Source: Sequoia sempervirens
Taxonomy: Eukaryota > Streptophyta > Pinopsida > Cupressales > Cupressaceae
Length of the DNA stretch: 64,000 bases
NCBI GenBank assembly: GCA_007258455.2
Contig: VDFB02000003.1
Coordinates: forward strand, 39,993,986 to 40,057,985
Reading direction: 5' to 3'
In this document: positions 58,860-64,000 of the stretch, one piece after another
Position numbering within the stretch: the stretch's first letter is position 1
Layout of the letters: each line of letters starts with the position of its first letter
Notes under the pieces: model-generated
Database searches by the model: none
What the model was told of the DNA's origin: nothing
The model's input: the letters and a program-made list of their open reading frames with translations, nothing else
Translations under genes and position numbers: made by a program

Positions 58860-60700
58860 ATTATGCTTCATGGTGAATATCAATATTAAATTATCTCACG
58901 GGGAAGGGTTATCTAAGATATCTAACATAATCTATTCCTAAACCTATTGGTTCTAGTGAAAAGGAAATATAGGAGATCAATTATTAGAAAACACTTGAAT
59001 GCATATGCTCATTAGTCTTTTTTGATGTATAATTTCATGTCGAATCTTTCAAAACAACTAAGAAGGCTTGGGATACTTTTGAAAAATTGTATGGTAAAAT
59101 GGATAAGATCAAGGGATATCAAATTAACAATGATTTGATGAATCTTAATCTTAAAGGTTTTGACCACATCCAAGACTACACCTCCAAGATTGAGTAGCTA
59201 AGAACACAACTAAAATATTGCAATATTGATAAGGAGGATTACAGTTGTTTTTGAATGTGTTATCTAAGCTTGATCTTATGTATTTAGTGTCAGGATAAGG
59301 TGAAATTAATCTTGTAATCTTATGTCATTTGTATGTATCCATGTTTCTTGAAATGTGTTCTAGGGGACATGAGAGAAAATCATTAAATTTTGTAATGTTG
59401 TATTTATATTTTAAAGAGATGATTTAATTTTGGTGGAGGTTACACATCAAAAATGGATAAGGCATCTCTCCTAGGCATCCATATTGTAAGTTAAAAGGTC
59501 TTAGATGGGGCTCCCAAGATTTGAGAATAAAAAGTGTTAGTTTCAGTTCCATCGAGGATCAGAAAGGTCATTGGAGCATCCAAAAAGTCAGGAGTTGGAT
59601 AGGCTATGGGCTAGGTGCCCATGTGGGAGTCTTGTAAAACCATTTAATATTTTATTATGTATTTTGGTTGTCCATGAAGATGGGCATGGTTTTTTTTAGG
59701 TGGTTTTTACCTCTTGTTTTGGTTTACCATTCATGGTTTTACCTCCTATAATTTCTACAAATTGGAGCCATGAGATGGTAGTTTCATGTTGAGTTATTAG
59801 AAGTAATTGGGTGCTTTTGGGTTGATCAAATATTAGTAGTAGAGTGTATTATTGTGTACTCTCATTCGAAGATTGATAATATACTTACCCTCTTTTCTTA
59901 TGTGGAGTTTTTCCTCGAAAGGGTTTCTCCATGTAAATTTGGTGTCACATTTTGTTTGTTGTTTTTTTATATTGTGGTGTATGTTGCAATCACATGTTTA
60001 AATCTAATTTAGTAATCTAATTTTCAGATATGAATTCATTTGCATAAGTTCATATTGTAGCTTTCCTTCACCTTGTTTTCCACATTCAATGTTTTTTTTT
60101 TGGATTTCATACCCATCAAATTTCTAAATGAACATCATATGTTAATCCTAAGTCTAACAAATTTTCAAATATTCTAATCCAAGAGGAAAAAAAATTTAAT
60201 TCAAATGGGTATCATCAAGTCTTCTAAATCATAAGTATTGGTGGCAAGTGAGCCTAAGGTACAAAAAGAATCAGGGAATCTTGAAAAAAGTAAAAGAAGA
60301 AAAAGAACAAGCTACACAAATATTCAAAATCCTTTCCCTCTCAAGGGGAATCATCTAATAAGGAGAAACCTAAGTGTGCATATTGCAAGAAAATAGGGCA
60401 TGCTGAACATCAATGTTATTCAAAATAGATTGATTAGTTGAAGAATATTCTCAAGAAGAATCATATTAATTTTCTTTCAATGATGTCAGGGGGTTCAACT
60501 TCTTCTTTGTTATCAAATTTAGAGAAAAATAAGGGACAATAACTTATTTATTTTGCATATTTTGAGTTAGAGATGTGGATACTTGATTCTGGAGCTTCAG
60601 ATCATATGAATTCATCAAAAAGTATTTTTTCTTCATTTGAATTTTGTTGATCACAACACATCTTGATGGATAACAACAAAAATATACATATTTTTGGGAA
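58860..60700 (+). pseudogene. Ty1/copia gag and protease remnant split by an LTR-like insertion
   Basis: Gag appears as KKAWDTFEKLYGKMDKIKGY, QINNDLMNLNLKGFDHIQDY and CNIDKED (59063-59240), breaks at 59288 and resumes after 60007. A complete CCHC knuckle CAYCKKIGHAEHQC lies at 60376-60417. The protease site LDSGASDHMNSSKSIFSSF (60579-60640) keeps the DSG catalytic triad. Stops elsewhere inactivate it. By its knuckle and protease it is the same family as the first copia remnant (51430-52740), but better preserved there. The 5' LTR and PBS at 56980-57359 probably belong to it. Confidence 0.78.
59288..60007 (+). mobile_element. Probable solo LTR (720 bp) inside copia gag
   Basis: TTTAG flanks it on both sides (59283-59287 and 60008-60012). 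It starts TGTCAGGATAAGGTG and contains the U5-like CTCGAAAGGGTTTCTCCATG near 59913. The right end reads AATCTAA instead of the expected CA, so either the end is mutated or the boundary is slightly off. The gag frame is broken exactly here. No internal coding sequence. Confidence 0.6.
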
Positions 60701-60728
60701 AGGATATATTGACATGGATCACAACTAG

Positions 60729-60822
60729 TTCCCAAAATGAGAACTACTCATATACAACCTTGGAAGTTCCCAAAATGTGAACTACTCATACATAGCCTTG
60801 GAAGTTCCCAAAATTCTAATTG
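60729..60822 (+). repeat. 38-bp tandem repeat, 2.4 units
   Basis: Units starting TTCCCAAAATG lie at 60729 and 60767, and a partial one at 60805. Each contains GAACTACTCATA and CCTTGGAAG. The array starts where the copia protease similarity ends. Confidence 0.85.
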
Positions 60823-61321
60823 ATTCTTGATTCCCATGGAAGCCCCAACAAATAATTATGAAATCATGGTAGGAAAAAGAAGTCATGATGAAGGAAAAAG
60901 GAAAGTAAAGAGCATGTGTTGAAAATATCTTGATGGGGACCAAAGTCTTGTAGGATGAGGTTTGTGGTAGTTTTTGAGGTATTAGGATATATCCCAATTT
61001 AAGGTGATGTTTTGCATGATCCTATGAGGTGCTATTTTATTGTAAGAGTAGTTTTATAAGGATAGTGGTGGTGTTTGGATATATCCACCTAGGTTACAAA
61101 TTTATGATAATGTCTGATGAGGTCAATGACCCACTACATCTTGACACATGCATACTTTTTGCAAAAGATTATTTTAATATTTGAATGGAGCTTAATTTTC
61201 CATAAAATGTGAATTGATTGTTGAAAAATATGTTCAATTCATCCTCCACATTCTTCACTTACCCGCAAATATGAATTTGTTCGCTTGAATTAACTACTAT
61301 TCATCCTCCTGCCATTTGAGG
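60823..61321. other. Junction region between copia and Tat-like remnants
   Basis: No gene. A weak + frame around 61262-61300 (YEFVRLN) may be the 5' end of the Tat-like pol, but it is not secure. Confidence 0.4.
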
Positions 61322-62410
61322 CATCTATTTCAAATGGGAGATGACTCGAGTCATGAATTTCAAATGTGAACAATGCACAACAATTAGGGTTAATGATCTA
61401 CTACTACTAAAGCCAAATTTTTTCATTTTATCTAATGTGGATGATGATGTTCCTATTACCCATCCTGAAGACCATAACTCTCTCCTTAAAGGGGATACTA
61501 CTGATGTTCTCATGGATCCTAAGTCTTTTGAAAAGGTAATTAAGATTGGAAAGTTCCTTTCTTCAAAAGAATATAAACAACACTCTAATTTGTTACATTC
61601 TCATCTTGACATATTTTCTTGGTCATATGAGGAAATGCCCGATATTGAAAAATCTGTGGTTGTTCATAATATTGTTCCATGTCCCGATACTAACCTTATC
61701 AAACAAAGGATTCAAAAGATGAATCCCAAGGCCACCTTATTAGTCAAGATTGAGATAGAGAAGCTTTTGAAAGTAGAATTTATCCATCCTATTGACCATT
61801 CGCCTTGGATATCCAATATTGTTGTTGTCAACAAGCATAATGGTCGTATTCACATTTGTATTAATTTTCATGATGTTAATAAGGATTCTCTTAAGGATGA
61901 TTTTCCATTTCCTAATATAGATATGATTGTGGACTCGACTACAGGCCATTCCCTTTTCTCTTTCATGGATGGCTTCTCGGGCTATAATTAGATTCATATT
62001 AACCCAGAAGATCAATATAAGACAACCTTCACTACCCTTGGGGTACTTTTTGTTATGTGGTCATGTTGTTTGGGTTAAAAAATATAGGAGAGACTTACCA
62101 ACGAGCGATGACCCTATTTTTTCATGACTTCATTCACAAAATCCTAGAATATTATGTTGATGATATCTTTTCTAAGTCTGTGACTTGTCAAGATCGCATC
62201 AAAAATCTTCATCTTATCTTTGAAAGGCTTCAAATCTATAAGATGAGAATAAATTCTCTTAAGTGTATCTTTGGCATTCATGCAAGAAATTTTTTGGGAT
62301 TTATTGTCTCTCACCATGAAATTGAATTCAATAGTAAGATTGATGCAATTGTTAACATGCCTCCACTTAAGAACATCTCTCAACTACACATTTTACAGGG
62401 GAATATTTAG
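61322..62410 (+). pseudogene. Tat/Ogre-like Ty3/gypsy reverse transcriptase
   Basis: The long frame 61341-61988 has the pre-RT spacer (HLDIFSWSYEEMPDI) and RT blocks HPIDHSPWISNIVVVNKHN, GRIHICINFHDVNKDS, KDDFPFPNIDMIVD and SFMDGFSGYN. After a stop at 61989 and frame changes, 62057-62410 has LKNIGETYQRAMTLFFHDFI, the catalytic YYVDD (about 62150-62165), and INSLKCIFGIHARNFLGFIV. The DFSWSYEDMP and SFMDGFSGYNQI wording is typical of the Tat/Ogre branch, not chromoviruses. The catalytic Asp pair is present; frameshifts prevent function. Confidence 0.9.
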
Positions 62411-62585
62411 GTGATTCATAGTTTGTATCTCAATTGGCTGATCATACCCTTCGGGCTTCACATGTTTGTTAAATAAAGATATTTGCTTCTGATGGGATGA
62501 TGAGTGTGAAAAATATTTTGAGTCAATCAAGAGCTATTTGGCCAATCCTCCTATCTTAATTTTGGCTATGTAGGATAGGCCCTTT

Positions 62586-63026
62586 TTGCTTTATATATCT
62601 GCATTACCTCATGCCTTAGCAACTTTGTTAGCTCAACATGATGATGATGGTAAAGAAAGAGTGATCTACTACATTAGTCATATCCCTGTCGATTATGAAA
62701 CTTGTTATTCCACCATGGGGAAACAATGTCTTACTCTTGTTTTTGCAATGCATAAGTTATGGCACTATCTTGTTCATCCAGAAGCTCAAGTCATTGTGAA
62801 AAGTGATCTTCTAAAGCATATATTCACCAGAACCAATCTTTTGGGAAGGTTGGCAAAATGGGTAATGTTTCTCTTCGAGTTCAACATCAAGTTTGTAACT
62901 CAAAAAGCAATCAAAGGTCAAGATGTTACTGATCAACTGGTAGAAGCTCCCTCATCTCACCCCTTCCCTAATTTGGATTTATTTCCAGATGAAGACCTTT
63001 TCACAACAAATCATGAGATTTTCTAG
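62586..63026 (+). pseudogene. First RNase H domain of the Tat-like pol
   Basis: An open frame of 146 codons reads LYISALPHALATLLAQHD, VIYYISHIPVDYETCYST, HKLWHYLVHPEAQVIVKSD, GRLAKWVMFLFEFNIKFV and then a linker PFPNLDLFPDED. In this lineage the original RNase H is usually degenerate and an added second RNase H follows the linker. The frame ends at a TAG created by the insertion at 63027. The stretch 62411-62585 between RT and this domain is also pol-derived but broken. Confidence 0.85.
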
Positions 63027-63689
63027 TGTTGGGATATGGTGTTGTACACCATTGCATAAAATGATTTATTATTATTGTGATTAAATAATTATTTAGTTGT
63101 GATGCACCTTGGTGGTGTGGTTAATCACACTAGGTAATTATTTGGGGACCACTTGATGTTGTATTGTAACATTGTAGTATTATTTAATGTGTGGGAGACA
63201 TTTTATAATAATTTAATATTGGAGAAATATTAAATAAAGTGAAGTCTTAGTACCTAATATTAAATAAGGGGTTAGTGGTTTTGTATTCACATGGTTTTCT
63301 GGTACGTGGTTTTACCTTACCACTAGTTGTATTTTGTGTGAGCTTGTGTCTATAAAAACAAACACATGTGTAGTGGTTTAGGTTTGGGGTTGAGTGGTTT
63401 GGCTTTCATTATTGAGTCTTTCTGAGGAGTGCATTTGTGAAGCATGACATTTGTGGATTCATGCTTGGACACATGGAGATGCATTAGAGGGCTTGATTCT
63501 TCAAAGATGTTCATTGTAACTCTTGTATTTTCTTTGTTGCTAATTAATATGATGGAGTATGGATGCTTTTGGAGGCTGGATTTTTCCCTCTTGAGGGTTT
63601 TCCTAGGGTATATATCTTGTGTCATCTTTGATGGGTTTGTTGTCTATTCTCTTGCACATGGATTCTGAGTACTTAATTGCATTAATATC
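63027..63689 (+). mobile_element. LTR-like insertion (663 bp) between the two RNase H domains
   Basis: TGTTGGGATATGGTG starts it. It has CTATAAAAACAAACAC (TATA-like, near 63350) and a U5-like CTCTTGAGGGTTTTCCTAGG near 63590. Flanks TCTAG (63022-63026) and TCTAT (63690-63694) differ by one base and are the likely target copies. Taking them as the duplication puts the pol frames on both sides in register. The right end (TTAATATC) lacks the standard CA. It most likely is a solo LTR of a copia-type element. Confidence 0.65.
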
Positions 63690-63994
63690 TCTATTGGGTT
63701 ATGTGGAAATTTTCATTAGATGGTTGCAAGTTTCCTTACATTTGGGAGGTGTACTTCAATGGATCAAGACACCAAGTTGGATTTGGAGTAGGTGTAGTTT
63801 TAGTCTCACCCGAAGGTAAGCCAATTCCTCTATCTTTTTTATTGGAATTTCAGTGCATTAATAATATCATTGAGTACGAAGCCCTTATTGTTGGCTTGTG
63901 TATTACGATAGCTTTGAACATTAAACATCTTTGTATTCATGGTGATTCTGAACTTATTATAAATCAAATTAGGGGGATGTATCAAGCTAAGTAG
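63690..63994 (+). pseudogene. Second (archaeal-type) RNase H of the Tat-like pol, partial
   Basis: The frame gives WEVYFNGSRHQVGFGVGV, VSPEGKPIPLSFLLEFQC, NIIEYEALIVGL and HGDSELIINQIRG. This is the additional RNase H characteristic of Tat/Ogre elements. The first catalytic Asp (normally YFDGS) is Asn; Glu in EYEAL and Asp in HGDSELI are kept. A TAG at 63992 interrupts it just before the window ends, and the integrase would follow beyond the edge. Confidence 0.88.
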
Positions 63995-64000
63995 AATAAG

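Overview
The window looks like a stretch of a large, repeat-swollen, AT-rich land-plant genome; a gymnosperm-like genome would fit, but the species cannot be fixed from the sequence. Plant origin is supported by a fragment of a plant gamma-carbonic-anhydrase-like gene, a ubiquitin-S27a pseudogene, a plant-type F-box gene and plant retrotransposon lineages (Ty3/gypsy chromovirus, Ty3/gypsy Tat/Ogre-like, Ty1/copia, L1-type LINE). I find one intact protein gene, an intronless F-box protein of 421 residues at 48206-49471. Almost everything else is transposon tissue in different stages of decay.

Layout. 1-760: a + strand gamma-CAL fragment abutting a - strand ubiquitin-S27a pseudogene. 1540-3825: a diverged direct duplication. 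4732-16284: a complete chromovirus on the - strand, with 3-kb LTRs, PBS, PPT, LTR TATA boxes, decayed gag-pol with a chromodomain-like tail, and a perfect 5-bp target duplication. 17451-17710 and 38890-39180: two copies of a promoter-like segment. 18290-20020: decayed Tat/Ogre-like gag. 22980-24056, 26757-27737 and 44511-45475: three copies of a ~1-kb non-coding terminal-inverted-repeat element. 25915-31049 and 34352-36479: two members of a short LTR element family with ~378-bp LTRs, copia-type PBS and no coding capacity; one LTR holds a 1376-bp solo LTR, which carries a series of GAATT-centred inverted repeats. 32940-34226: 3' end of a copia element. 42150-46330: a decayed LINE interrupted by a SINE and a TIR element. 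47162-49797: the F-box gene and its flanks, with three independent tandem repeats. 50430-60830: at least three copia remnants, nested. 61322-63994: a Tat/Ogre-like pol with reverse transcriptase, RNase H and a second RNase H, split by an LTR-like insertion.

How it fits together: the order of insertion can be read from the nesting (TIR element and solo LTR inside the short LTR family; SINE and TIR element inside the LINE; LTRs inside copia gag, copia RT and Tat pol). None of the elements has intact open frames, so any still mobile would need proteins supplied from elsewhere. The signals that known classes explain least well are the non-coding LTR family, the inverted-repeat series in the solo LTR, the duplicated promoter-like segment, and the degenerate leader frame of the chromovirus. 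Percentages and boundaries were judged by eye.
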